A DNA stretch of 64,000 bases. Origin: Actinopolyspora biskrensis (GTDB lineage Bacteria > Actinomycetota > Actinomycetes > Mycobacteriales > Pseudonocardiaceae). The DNA lies in NCBI RefSeq assembly GCF_013408175.1, contig NZ_JACBYW010000003.1:496001-560000 (forward strand), in the 5' to 3' direction. Numbering within the stretch: the stretch's first letter is position 1; every line of letters starts with the position of its first letter. The translations under genes and the position numbers were made by a program. Below are positions 25,794-35,248 of the stretch, one piece after another. The notes under the pieces are model-generated. The model saw only the letters and a program-made list of their open reading frames with translations. It did not search any database and had not been told where the DNA came from.

Positions 25794-27716
25794 ATGAAAT
25801 CACGACGGCCCGCCCGCGGACGGCTCCTCGGAAGCCTCGGCGGACTCGTGCTCGCGAGCACCCTCGCCCTGGGGGCCGTGCCCGCCGGGGCAGCCGCTCC
25901 CCCGAAGCAGTGGACCCCGGAGGACCCACCGCTGACCACGCCGTGGACCGAACAGGTCGGACCGGACAACGCCCTGCCGGAGTACCCGCGCCCCCAGCTG
26001 AAGCGGAAGCGCTGGAAGAACCTCAACGGCGAGTGGAGGTACGCGGGCGGGGCCACCCCGCCCGACAGGCACGGTCGCCTCGACGAGCGAGTGCTCGTCC
26101 CCTACCCCGTCGAGTCGGGACTGTCCGGCGTCCAGCGCCACGACGACCACATGCTCTACCAGCGCGAGTTCGAGGTCCCCCGCTCGTGGCGCGGTGACGA
26201 GCTGCTGCTGCACTTCGGAGCGGTCGACCAGCAGGCCACCGTCTGGGTGAACGGCAGGCGGGTCGGTTCGCACCAGGGCGGGTTCACCTCGTTCACGCTC
26301 GACGTGAGCGACGCGCTGCGCCCCGGCAAGCGGCAGCGGGTGACCGTGGCCGCCACCGACACCAACGAGGAGAGCTCCTACCCGGTCGGCAAGCAGAGCA
26401 ACCAGCCCGGCGGGATCTTCTACACCGGGTCCTCGGGAATCTGGCAGACCGTCTGGCTCGAACCGGTCTCGGACGCCCACCTGAGCGAGCTGAACATCAC
26501 TCCGCGGCTCGACTCGCGGATCTTCCGGCTCGAACCGGAGGTACGCGGGTCCGAAGCCGCCCGCGTCGAAACCGTGGTCTCCCACGAGAACGGCGAGACC
26601 GTCTCACGAACCAGCACGGAGGCGGGAGCGACGGTGGAGGCCCCGGTGCCGGAGCCCAGGCTGTGGAGCCCCGACGACCCCTACCTCTACGACCTGACGG
26701 TGCGCCTGCTGGACGCCTCCGGACGTGAGCTGGACCGGGTCGACAGCTACGCGGGCATGCGCTCGATCGGCCTGACCACCGACTCGCAGGGCAGACAGCG
26801 GATGGCGCTCAACGGCGAGATCCTGTTCCAGCAGGGAATGCTCGACCAGGGGTTCTGGCCGGACGGGCTGCACACTCCCCCCACCGACGAGGCCATGCGC
26901 CACGACATCACCCGGGCCAAGCGGATGGGCTTCAACATGCTGCGCAAGCACATCAAGGTCGCCCCGAAGCGCTGGTACCACTGGGCCGACCGGATGGGGA
27001 TGCTGGTCTGGCAGGACATGCCCTCCCTCTCCGCAGGGGTGGGAGGCACCAACGGGCCCCCTGACGAGCAGGCCCGGGCCAACTTCGAGGCCGAGACCGA
27101 AGCGGTCGTCGACCAGCTCGACAGCGTGACCTCGCTGGTGACCTGGGTGCCGTTCAACGAGGGCTGGGGCGAGTTCGACACCGCCCGCGTCACGCGCGAG
27201 ATCGAACAGCGGGATCCCGACAGGCTGGTCGACGCCTCCAGCGGGGTCAACTGCTGCAACTCGCTGCCCGACACCGGGGCCGGTGACATCTACGACGACC
27301 ACACCTACGTCGGCCCGGGAACCCCGACGGCCACGGCCGACCGCGCCGCCGTGGACGGCGAGTACGGCGGCCTCGGGCTCGTCGAGCAGGGCCACCTCTG
27401 GCCCGGTGAGCCACACGCCTACGAGATGACCGACAACGGTTCCGAGCTCACCGAACGCTACGACCGGCTCTCCGAGGACCTGATCGGAGCCATCGAGCGG
27501 AACGGGATCTCGGCGGCGGTCTACACCCAGGTATCGGACGTGGAGAACGAGGTCAACGGCCTGATGACCTACGACAGGAAGGTCACCAAACCCGATGTGG
27601 ACTCCATCCGCGAGTCCAACCGGGCGATCATCGACGCCGGAACTCCCCGAGCCACCCGCGCCCCGGGCCGGGTGGGCAGCCGCGGCGCTGCTCGCCCGGC
27701 CCCGCGAGTCCGGTGA
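25794..27716 (+). CDS. Secreted glycoside hydrolase family 2 enzyme (beta-galactosidase/glucuronidase-like)
   Basis: The 640-residue exoenzyme has an N-terminal signal (RPARGRLLGSLGGLVLASTL, cleavage near AGAAA about 33). The GH2 sugar-binding domain (about 70-225) includes VDQQATVWVNGRRVGSHQGG. A beta-sandwich and the TIM barrel (about 330-600) follow. Predicted acid/base is Glu456 in WVPFNEGWGEF and nucleophile Glu523 in VDGEYGG. The ATG at 25794 follows GAGGAGGA. The C-terminal 30 residues are basic low-complexity. It is followed by a Tat-exported epimerase, suggesting external sugar use. Confidence 0.88.
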   Translation: MKSRRPARGRLLGSLGGLVLASTLALGAVPAGAAAPPKQWTPEDPPLTTPWTEQVGPDNALPEYPRPQLKRKRWKNLNGEWRYAGGATPPDRHGRLDERVLVPYPVESGLSGVQRHDDHMLYQREFEVPRSWRGDELLLHFGAVDQQATVWVNGRRVGSHQGGFTSFTLDVSDALRPGKRQRVTVAATDTNEESSYPVGKQSNQPGGIFYTGSSGIWQTVWLEPVSDAHLSELNITPRLDSRIFRLEPEVRGSEAARVETVVSHENGETVSRTSTEAGATVEAPVPEPRLWSPDDPYLYDLTVRLLDASGRELDRVDSYAGMRSIGLTTDSQGRQRMALNGEILFQQGMLDQGFWPDGLHTPPTDEAMRHDITRAKRMGFNMLRKHIKVAPKRWYHWADRMGMLVWQDMPSLSAGVGGTNGPPDEQARANFEAETEAVVDQLDSVTSLVTWVPFNEGWGEFDTARVTREIEQRDPDRLVDASSGVNCCNSLPDTGAGDIYDDHTYVGPGTPTATADRAAVDGEYGGLGLVEQGHLWPGEPHAYEMTDNGSELTERYDRLSEDLIGAIERNGISAAVYTQVSDVENEVNGLMTYDRKVTKPDVDSIRESNRAIIDAGTPRATRAPGRVGSRGAARPAPRVR

Positions 27717-27816
27717 TGCCGAGCCCCCGCGCCGCCCGGCCGGCCCAGCGGAACGGGAGGGCACCACCGGACAACGCCGATCCACGACACGAACGGTTCG
27801 ACCGGAAAGGACGTTC

Positions 27817-28887
27817 ATGAGCGATTCCGACACCGCGGGGCGCGGCTGGAGCAGGCGCAGCGCGCTGACCACCCTCACCGCGACCACCGCGGCAACGGCG
27901 CTCGGCGCCGGGTCCGCCGCCGCGCACTCGGTGCCCGGACATCGCGGTCCGGGGCACGACCGGTACGAGCAGACCGCCAACGGCAGGCTCTACGAGATCC
28001 GTTCGGGCCGGAACCGCGCCGTCGTGGCGGGAGTGGCCGCGACCCTGCTGTCCTGGCGGGTGGGCGGCGACGAGATGCTGCTGACCCACGAGCCGAACGA
28101 CCCCGGCGAGGGATACCAGGGGAAAACCATCCTCCCCTGGCCCAACCGGATCGACCGGGGAACCTACGAGTTCGGCGGTGAGCGGCTCCAGGTTCCGATC
28201 AACGAACCGTCCAGGCAGGCGGCGCTGCACGGCCTGATGAACTTCGTCGAGTGGGAGCCGGTGCGCCACGGGGCCGACAGCGTGCGGCTGCGGTACCTCC
28301 TGCACCCGCAGTACGGCTACCCGTTCTCTGTGGAGTTCTCGATCGAGTACGCGGTGGACCGACACGGCGTGCGGTGCACGCTCACCGCCGAGAACAGGGG
28401 AAGTGCCGCGGCCCCCGTGGGTTGGGCCAACCACACCTACCTGGCGGCCGGTCCCGGCGGCACCGACCGGATGGGACTGCGACTGCCCGCCGAGACGTAC
28501 TACCGCACCAACGACCGGCTCATCCCGACGGGAACCGCCGCGGTGTCCGGCACGGAGTACGACTTCCGCGAAGAGCGCGAGATCGGTGCGACCGAGATGG
28601 ACACCGCGTTCAAGGACCTCGCGCGCGACGGCGACGGGCACGCGGTCGTGCAGTTCGGACTGGAGGACGGCCGGGAGGTGCTGCTCTGGATGGACGAGGC
28701 CTACGGCTACCTGCAGGTCTACACCGACGACGCCCCGAGCGAGGACCGCGGGCAACCGGCCAGGTCGGGGATCACCGTCGAACCGAACACCTGCCCGCCG
28801 AACGCGTTCGTCACCGGTGAGGCCGTACGTGTTCTGCGGCCGGGCGAGCGGCACACCGCGACGTGGGGGCTGCGCTCAACGGGCTGA
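27817..28887 (+). CDS. Aldose 1-epimerase (galactose mutarotase), Tat-exported
   Basis: The 356-residue protein has a Tat signal WSRRSALTTLTATTAATA (R13-R14) ending near AAAHS. The mutarotase fold includes TILPWPNRIDRGTYEFGG, AALHGLMNFVEWEP (His), VGWANHTYLAAG (His) and ITVEPNTCPPNAF (catalytic Glu). The ATG at 27817 follows GGAAAGGA. The exported form beside a secreted GH2 enzyme fits extracellular conversion of released sugars. Confidence 0.9.
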   Translation: MSDSDTAGRGWSRRSALTTLTATTAATALGAGSAAAHSVPGHRGPGHDRYEQTANGRLYEIRSGRNRAVVAGVAATLLSWRVGGDEMLLTHEPNDPGEGYQGKTILPWPNRIDRGTYEFGGERLQVPINEPSRQAALHGLMNFVEWEPVRHGADSVRLRYLLHPQYGYPFSVEFSIEYAVDRHGVRCTLTAENRGSAAAPVGWANHTYLAAGPGGTDRMGLRLPAETYYRTNDRLIPTGTAAVSGTEYDFREEREIGATEMDTAFKDLARDGDGHAVVQFGLEDGREVLLWMDEAYGYLQVYTDDAPSEDRGQPARSGITVEPNTCPPNAFVTGEAVRVLRPGERHTATWGLRSTG

Positions 28888-29103
28888 ACGTCGGGCCGCG
28901 GGGCAGGGCCCTGTCCGGGAACCGCCTTCCGGTTCCCGCGAATCGGCAAGGCGGTTGCCCGCAGAGCGTTGCTCGCCTGGCGACGCGCGGAGCCGCGGGG
29001 TCCCTCTAGACTCTTCCGAGCCGTTTCCGCCCGCCCGAGAACACCGGCTGGGTGACGGGAACGGCCCGAGGAGGAAGCACGAGAGATCCGTGAAGGAACG
29101 GGG

Positions 29104-30639
29104 TTGACCACTCACCACGTGCGCGGCCCGATCTCCGCCGCCGTGGCGCGGCTGTGCGAGGAACTGCGTCCCCGTGTCGGGCAACGAGCCGCCACCGGTT
29201 TGGGCGAGGTGCTCGACCGGCTGAGCGCGCCGCTGCAACTCGCCGTCGTGGGGCGAATCAAGTCGGGCAAGTCCACACTGGTCAATGCCCTGATCGGGCG
29301 CCGGGTGGCACCGACCGACGTGGGCGAGTGCACGAAGGTGGTCACCCGGTTCCAGTACGGGACGGTCGATCGGCTCGAGGTCGTCCTGCTCGACGGGAAC
29401 AAGTACTCGCTGCCGTTCACCGCCGGAGGGGCCATCCCCACCGACCTAGGGGTGCGCCTGGAGCGGGTGTCGCACGTCGAGGCGTACCTGACCAACGCCG
29501 TGCTGCGCGACCTGACCGTGATCGACACCCCCGGGCTGGGTTCCCCGGACGACGACTCGGTCGCCCGCACCGAGGCCGTGCTCGGCACCGCGGAGCGGGC
29601 CGGGCGCTCCGAAGGCCCAGAACGGCTCGATCCCGTTTCGCACGAAGCCGTCGCGGGCGCCGAGGCGGTGCTCCACGTGATCACCCAGTCGGTGCGGGCC
29701 GACGACCGACAGGCCCTGTCCGCGTTCAACGCCGCCACGGGCGGTCGTCCCTCCGGACCGGTCAACGCGATCGGCGTGCTGAACAAGGCGGACACGATCG
29801 AACCGGATTCGGTGCGCGGCGGCGAGGGCGGGCTGTGGACGGCGGCACGGGCGCTGGCCGCGGACCAGGAACGGCAGCTCAAACCACGTGTCGCCGACGT
29901 GCTGCCGCTGATCGGGCTCCTCGCCGAGACGTCCGAGGCCGGTGAGTTCACCGCCTCCGACGCAGAAACGCTGCACCGGCTGGCCGCGCTGGACGAGTCG
30001 ACGAGACGGACCATGCTGATCTCGGCCGACCTCTTCACCGAGTGGGAGTGCGCGGTTCCCGCCGACGCCCGGGCACGGCTGCTGGAACTGCTGGATCTGC
30101 ACGGTATCCGATGCGCTCTGGAGAAGATCGACGCCGATCCGCACATCACCGCGGGACGGCTGCGGAGCGAGCTGCACGAGGCATCCGGTCTGTCCACACT
30201 GCTCACGAGGCTCAACGCGGTGTTCCGCGGCCGCGCTGACGGCATCAAGGCCGCCGCGGGGCTCGCCTCGGTCGCCGCCGTGGCGCAGTCCTGCACGGAC
30301 CCGAACGAGCGCGAGCGGCTGCACGCCGCGATGGAGGGACTGCTGACCCAGCCGCAGGCGCACCAGCTCAGGCTGCTCGAGGCGCTGACGATGATCTCGG
30401 CCGGAACGGTCACCCTGCCCTCCGACCTGCTCGACGAGGTTCTGCGACTCGGCGGTTCCGAGGACTTCTCCGAAAGGCTGGGGATGCCGGGAGCCCCCGT
30501 CGAGCGGATGACCGAGTTCGCCTTGGAGCGGGCGAAGTGGTGGCGCTCCTTCGCCTCGCTGGGAGCGACCCCGGCCCAGAGCCGGGTGGCGCACGTGGTG
30601 CACCGTGCCTACTTCCTGATGTGGCGCCAACTGCGGTAG
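29104..30639 (+). CDS. Dynamin-like GTPase, first of pair
   Basis: The 511-residue protein has G1 GRIKSGKST (50-58), G2-region TDVGECTKVVTRF, G3 DTPG (141-144) and G4 NKAD (227-230), followed by a long helical region and no clear membrane helix. This is the bacterial dynamin arrangement, related to mycobacterial IniA/IniC and Streptomyces DynA/DynB, which act on membranes. The TTG start at 29104 follows AAGGAA; a GTG at 29119 is an alternative. It shares an operon direction with a GrpE-like gene and a second dynamin. Confidence 0.85.
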   Translation: MTTHHVRGPISAAVARLCEELRPRVGQRAATGLGEVLDRLSAPLQLAVVGRIKSGKSTLVNALIGRRVAPTDVGECTKVVTRFQYGTVDRLEVVLLDGNKYSLPFTAGGAIPTDLGVRLERVSHVEAYLTNAVLRDLTVIDTPGLGSPDDDSVARTEAVLGTAERAGRSEGPERLDPVSHEAVAGAEAVLHVITQSVRADDRQALSAFNAATGGRPSGPVNAIGVLNKADTIEPDSVRGGEGGLWTAARALAADQERQLKPRVADVLPLIGLLAETSEAGEFTASDAETLHRLAALDESTRRTMLISADLFTEWECAVPADARARLLELLDLHGIRCALEKIDADPHITAGRLRSELHEASGLSTLLTRLNAVFRGRADGIKAAAGLASVAAVAQSCTDPNERERLHAAMEGLLTQPQAHQLRLLEALTMISAGTVTLPSDLLDEVLRLGGSEDFSERLGMPGAPVERMTEFALERAKWWRSFASLGATPAQSRVAHVVHRAYFLMWRQLR

Positions 30640-30911
30640 AACTCCGTCGGCGCGGGCCGCCGGGGCGGAGTTTCGGCACCGGGAGCACCGGAGCCGGGAG
30701 ACTCCGCGGCGGTTCCGGTCGCTCAGGGTGGGCGGACGGTCCGCGCTCCGTGACCAGGGCTCCGACCTCGGGATTTTTCACCCGAAGGTGGAACCGACGA
30801 GGCCGCGTTCGCGTCGGAGGCGACCAGGCACGCACATCGTTCCCGACCGTCCTCGAAGACCGTCCCGCCGATGATCGGCGTGCGAGACGACGACACCGAA
30901 TTCGGAAGCAC

Positions 30912-31265
30912 ATGGCCGCTTTGAGCAACGAACCACTCGTCGATCCGCTGGGCCGGGCACTGGCCGAGCGGGAGACGCTGATCCGACTGTGCATGTACGC
31001 CTACGACAGGGCACGCAGCACCGGGGTCACCGAACGCCTGGAAGAAGGCATGAGCTCGATCGGAGTGACGGCGTTGCGTCCACGGGGAGAGCCTTTCGAC
31101 CCGTCCCGGCACGAGGCCGGCGGCACGGTCCACACCGCGGACCACACGCTGGACGGCCTCATAGCCGAGACCGAGACTCTCGGGTTCGCCGATCGCGGCC
31201 GCATGTTGCGCCCCCCTGTGGTGGTGGTGTACCGGCTGGATTCGGCGGAGGCTCCGCCCGGCTGA
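30912..31265 (+). CDS. GrpE-like nucleotide-exchange-factor head domain protein
   Basis: The 117-residue protein has a predicted helix (about 5-50) followed by a GrpE-type beta head: GVTALRPRGEPFDPSRHEAGG (50-70), then a stretch ending GRMLRPPVVVVYR. The FDPxxHEA motif is the GrpE hallmark, but the usual long N-terminal coiled coil is mostly missing (family about 180-200 aa). It sits between two dynamin-like genes. No Hsp70 gene lies within the window next to it. Inferred role: partner of an Hsp70 family protein, or an adaptor for the GTPases. Confidence 0.72.
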   Translation: MAALSNEPLVDPLGRALAERETLIRLCMYAYDRARSTGVTERLEEGMSSIGVTALRPRGEPFDPSRHEAGGTVHTADHTLDGLIAETETLGFADRGRMLRPPVVVVYRLDSAEAPPG

Positions 31266-31317
31266 CCACTCCACGAACGGCCGCATCCGTCCGAACCCTG
31301 CTCGACCGAGGAAACCC

Positions 31318-33198
31318 ATGTCGTCGAACTCCCCGATCGACCAACTGCCCGGCGCCGACGTGGCGGCCGCGGCCCAGTTGCCCACCCAGGTCAAGCAGAC
31401 CCGCGAGTCCCTGTCCGCCCTGCTGCGCGAGGTCGATCCGGAAGCGGCCGAGTGGGTGGAGCGGATTCGCGCCGACCGGCCGCGCACACCGAGCGCGGTC
31501 GTGGTCGGGGAGACCAACCGCGGCAAGAGTTCACTGGTCAACGCACTGCTGGGCGAGCAGGGCCTTTCTCCGGTGAACGCGGGTGCGACCACCTCGACCT
31601 ACCTGTGGTTTCAGCACGGCTCCGAGTGGGCCGGGTACGCGTGCCATCCGGCGCGCGACGGCCCGCTCCGCTTCGGGATGGATGAGCTTGGCGAGCGGGT
31701 CTCGGGCACCGGGGAGGCCCCGAGCGGGGAACTCCCGACCCGCTACATCAGGGTCGACGCGCCGATCGAGCTGCTCGAGGAGCTGACGGTGGTCGACACA
31801 CCAGGTGTGGGCGGGCTCGAGTCGGTCCACGGCGAGTTGGCGGCCGAGGCCGCGGCCTCGGCGACGGCGCTGCTGTTCGTCGTGGACGCCTCGGCGCCTC
31901 TCGGACGTGGCGAGCTGGACTTCCTGCGCGGGGTGAGCGACCGGGTCGAGACCGTGCTGTTCGCGCTGACCAAGACCGATCAGCACCGGGGGTGGCGACG
32001 CGTCCTGGAGGAGAACAGGAAACTGCTCGCCGCCCACGCCCCCCGCTTCGCCGAAGCGCCCTTCCACCCGGTCTCCGCGCGCATGGCCGAACTGGCCGGC
32101 CGGACGCCGGACGCGCGGAAGGCCGAGGCGCTGTGGGAGCGTTCCGGGATCGCGGAGCTGCGTTCCGCGCTGCGTCAGCTGCTCGCGGACCACTCGGCGA
32201 TGCTCGGCGAGGCCAACACCATGCGCGGTCTCTCCACGGTGCTGGACGAGCTCGTGTCCAGGTTGGAGGCCGAGAGGCGCGCGCTGAGCTCGGGGGAGCA
32301 GGAGGCCGAGTCGCTGCGCAGCCGGCGTGACGAGCTGACGGCCGAGCGGAAGTCCTCCACGCGCGGCTGGCAGGTGCGGCTCAGGGGGCAGGTCCAACGC
32401 GCGCGGGTGGAGGTGAATCACGAGGTCACCGACCGCGTGCGCGAGGTGCAGAACTGGTTTCGGCGCGAGATCGACGCGGCCGACAGGGACCGCCTGGAAC
32501 AGCTCCCCCAGCAGGTCGACTCGGCCCTGCAGCTGGTGTCCGGCCGGATCGCCGAGCTGTTGTCCACCCGGTTGGACGAAGTGGCCGGGTCCTGCCTCTC
32601 CGAGCTGTTCTCCCCTGCCGAGTTGAACGTGATCCGCTCCCAGTTCACCAGGGGGAACAGAGCTCCGGTCTCGTTGCGGCGGCCGGACAGACGACCGCCG
32701 ACGGCCGAGGACAAGCTGCTGGTCTTCATGGGGGTGTCCGGCGGCCTCGGGGTCGGCCGTGCCGCCGCGCTGCCGCTGGCCGGCGCCGGTGTGAGCGCGT
32801 TGAACCCGATGGTGTTGCCGGTGACCATCGTGCTGGGCCTCGGCGCGGGCTGGTGGATGGCGCGCACGCGCAGACACGCGGCGGACAAGCAGCACATGAA
32901 GCAGTGGCTGACCGAGGCCATCGCCGAGGCGCGCTCCACATTGGAGCAGCTGGTCTCGGAACAGCTCATCGAGGCCGAACAGCAGTTGGCCCTGGCACTG
33001 GACGACGCGCTGGGCAGGCGGGTCGAGGCGATCGAGGGTGAGCTGCGTGAGACAGACCGCGCGCTGAAGTTGGACTCGGCGGAGCGGAACCGGCAGCTGC
33101 GGACCGTCGACCGGCGGCTGGAGGAGCTGAGAACGGGCGGGGAGAAAGTGGACGAGCTGCTGGAACGGATCCGCGCGCTGCGCGATCGCTCCCCCTGA
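31318..33198 (+). CDS. Dynamin-like GTPase with membrane segment, second of pair
   Basis: The 626-residue protein has G1 GETNRGKSS (64-72), Thr-rich G2 (GATTSTYLW), G3 VVDTPGVGG (160-163) and G4 TKTD (218-221). Long charged helices (about 270-420) form a probable stalk. A hydrophobic pair at about 478-517 (LPLAGAGVSALNPMVLPVTI, then LGAGWWMA) is followed by a second coiled coil. That is the bacterial dynamin paddle or transmembrane arrangement. It follows the GrpE-like gene by 52 bp; the ATG at 31318 is directly preceded by GAGGAAACCC. Confidence 0.86.
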   Translation: MSSNSPIDQLPGADVAAAAQLPTQVKQTRESLSALLREVDPEAAEWVERIRADRPRTPSAVVVGETNRGKSSLVNALLGEQGLSPVNAGATTSTYLWFQHGSEWAGYACHPARDGPLRFGMDELGERVSGTGEAPSGELPTRYIRVDAPIELLEELTVVDTPGVGGLESVHGELAAEAAASATALLFVVDASAPLGRGELDFLRGVSDRVETVLFALTKTDQHRGWRRVLEENRKLLAAHAPRFAEAPFHPVSARMAELAGRTPDARKAEALWERSGIAELRSALRQLLADHSAMLGEANTMRGLSTVLDELVSRLEAERRALSSGEQEAESLRSRRDELTAERKSSTRGWQVRLRGQVQRARVEVNHEVTDRVREVQNWFRREIDAADRDRLEQLPQQVDSALQLVSGRIAELLSTRLDEVAGSCLSELFSPAELNVIRSQFTRGNRAPVSLRRPDRRPPTAEDKLLVFMGVSGGLGVGRAAALPLAGAGVSALNPMVLPVTIVLGLGAGWWMARTRRHAADKQHMKQWLTEAIAEARSTLEQLVSEQLIEAEQQLALALDDALGRRVEAIEGELRETDRALKLDSAERNRQLRTVDRRLEELRTGGEKVDELLERIRALRDRSP

Positions 33199-33430
33199 TC
33201 CCGAGTCGTCACCCCGGCGATCCGGTCCCGAAGCACGACGGTGGACGAGTCGACGCCTCCCCCGACCGAGGTGTTCGGCGGTGACGCGGCGTCCCCTGAC
33301 CGGCACAACACGTGCTCCCCCGAACAGGACCTGCTCACCTCTTCTTGTCCCCGCTCGAGCGGCGGAACTCGGACGACCCCGCCGAAATGACCCCGGGACG
33401 TGAACGTTGTCACGCCACAGTGGGCTCGAT
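33199..33430 (+). other. Gene-free spacer before the iron boxes
   Basis: This is the first part of the 446-bp gap between the dynamin gene and desA. No gene, repeat or strong hairpin was recognised here. The remaining part (33431-33644) carries two iron boxes and a leader of about 170 nt. Confidence 0.4.
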
Positions 33431-33449
33431 ATAGGTTAGCCTAAGTTCT
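33431..33449 (+). promoter_or_regulatory. Iron box 1 (IdeR/DmdR/DtxR type)
   Basis: ATAGGTTAGCCTAAGTTCT has the strong left half and centre of the DtxR-family consensus TTAGGTTAGSCTAACCTAA and a degenerate right end. It lies 195 bp upstream of desA. Iron-loaded DmdR/IdeR is known to repress desferrioxamine operons through such sites. Confidence 0.75.
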
Positions 33450-33451
33450 CG

Positions 33452-33470
33452 GAAAGTTAGGCTAACCTTG
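33452..33470 (+). promoter_or_regulatory. Iron box 2 (IdeR/DmdR/DtxR type)
   Basis: GAAAGTTAGGCTAACCTTG matches the consensus core GTTAGGCTAACCT. It is spaced 21 bp from box 1, about two helical turns on the same DNA face. The pair should give tight iron repression of desABCD. Confidence 0.82.
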
Positions 33471-33644
33471 CTCAGGAGGTCGTGCCACGAACCGCCCACC
33501 ACCGCACCGCAGCACGGGACACCGTCCGTCCGGAGCACCGAGGGACACGTGCCGCTCGCGCTCACCACACGCCGAACACCCCCTCGCACCCGCCACAGGC
33601 ACCGAAACGATCAGCGCAACACCGAGCACCGAGGAGGACGGGTC

Positions 33645-35189
33645 ATGAGTTTCCTCGCCTACCAGAACGAGGAACCGTCCGGAACACCAGCACAGCAGGC
33701 GGATCCGCGCGAGAACCTGCTGGACGAGCACAACACCGCCGCCTACCGCGCATCGGTCCTGCAGGGCGTCGAACGCGTGATCGGTGAGCTCACCGGCCGG
33801 GACAGGCCCACCACCGGAATCCAACCCGAGCAGCTCGAACCGGAAACCAAGCGGATCGACCTGGACTCCCCGCTGCGGGACACGAGCGAGGCCCTCGACG
33901 AACTGGAGAAGGTCTACCTCCGCGACGCGGTCCACTTCCACCACCCGCGTTACCTGGCGCACCTCAACTGCCCGGTCGTCATCCCCGCGCTGCTGGCAGA
34001 GGCGATCGGCTCGGCGATCAACTCCTCGCTGGACACCTGGGACCAGAGCGCGGGCGGCACGTTCATCGAACAACAACTGATCGACTGGACGGCCGGACGC
34101 ATCGGCCTGGGCGAGAAGGCCGACGGGGTCTTCACCAGCGGAGGGACCCAGTCCAACCTGCAGGCCCTGCTGCTCGCCCGCGAACAGGCCCTCGCCAGGC
34201 AGGAAACGAACCCGGACACCGGCTGGCAACTGTCCAGGATGCGGATCCTGACCGCCCGCGACAGCCACTTCAGCATCGTCAAGGCGGCCAAACTGCTCGG
34301 CCTCGGCGCCGAATCGGTGATCCCGGTGGACTGCGACGAACAGCGGCGGATGATCCCGTCCGCACTGGACGCCGAGCTGGACGGCTGCCGCGACCGGGGG
34401 CTGATCCCGATGGCCGTGGTCGCCACCGCGGGCACGACGGACTTCGGCAGCATCGACCCGCTCCTGGAAATAGCCGGGAGCTGCGCCCGTTCCGGGGCCT
34501 GGATGCACGTGGACGCGGCCTACGGCTGCGGGCTGCTGGTTTCCGGCAAGGGCCCGTCCCTGACCGGGATCGAACACGCCGACTCGGTCGTGGTCGACTA
34601 CCACAAGTCCTTCTTCCAGCCGGTCAGCTCCAGCGCCGTGCTCGTCCGGGACCGGGAGACGCTGCGGCACGTCACCTACCACGCCGACTACCTCAACCCG
34701 GAGCGCCACGCGGAGCAGCGGATTCCGAACCAGGTGGACAAGAGCATCCAGACCACGCGGAGGTTCGACGCGCTCAAGCTCTGGCTCACGCTGCGAACGA
34801 TGGGGCCGGACGCACTGGGAGGGCTCTTCGACGACGTGCTGGACCTGGCGCAGCAGGCGTGGGAGGTCCTGCACGCCGACCCCCGCTTCGAAGTGGTCAC
34901 CCGCCCCGAGCTCAGCACGCTGGTGTTCCGCTACGTCCCCTCGGCGGACATCGATCCCGAGCTCTGCGACCGGGCGAACCTGCACGCCCGCGGCGCGCTG
35001 TACGAATCGGCGGCGGCCGCGATCGCGGAAACGGTCGTGGACGGGCGCACCCACCTGAAGTTCACCCTGCTCAACCCGAGAACCACCCGGGACGACATCG
35101 CCGAGGTGCTCGAACTCGTCGCCGAACACGCCGGGCGGCACCTGGAGGAGAACGACACCACCGGGCTCGAACAGCGCCGAGCCAGCTGA
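33645..35189 (+). CDS. desA: Lysine decarboxylase, desferrioxamine biosynthesis (DesA-like)
   Basis: The PLP-dependent group II decarboxylase makes cadaverine from lysine, the first step of desferrioxamine/nocardamine synthesis. The 514-residue protein has [35 protein letters not shown] and the PLP-lysine motif [11 protein letters not shown] (Lys321). The ATG at 33645 follows GAGGAGGA at 33631-33638. It is first of four genes ordered desA-B-C-D, downstream of tandem iron boxes. Confidence 0.95.
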   Translation: MSFLAYQNEEPSGTPAQQADPRENLLDEHNTAAYRASVLQGVERVIGELTGRDRPTTGIQPEQLEPETKRIDLDSPLRDTSEALDELEKVYLRDAVHFHHPRYLAHLNCPVVIPALLAEAIGSAINSSLDTWDQSAGGTFIEQQLIDWTAGRIGLGEKADGVFTSGGTQSNLQALLLAREQALARQETNPDTGWQLSRMRILTARDSHFSIVKAAKLLGLGAESVIPVDCDEQRRMIPSALDAELDGCRDRGLIPMAVVATAGTTDFGSIDPLLEIAGSCARSGAWMHVDAAYGCGLLVSGKGPSLTGIEHADSVVVDYHKSFFQPVSSSAVLVRDRETLRHVTYHADYLNPERHAEQRIPNQVDKSIQTTRRFDALKLWLTLRTMGPDALGGLFDDVLDLAQQAWEVLHADPRFEVVTRPELSTLVFRYVPSADIDPELCDRANLHARGALYESAAAAIAETVVDGRTHLKFTLLNPRTTRDDIAEVLELVAEHAGRHLEENDTTGLEQRRAS

Positions 35190-35248
35190 TCGAGGTTCGA
35201 GCTCCAACAGCGCCGAACCAGCCGAGAACACGACGAACCGGAGCACGG

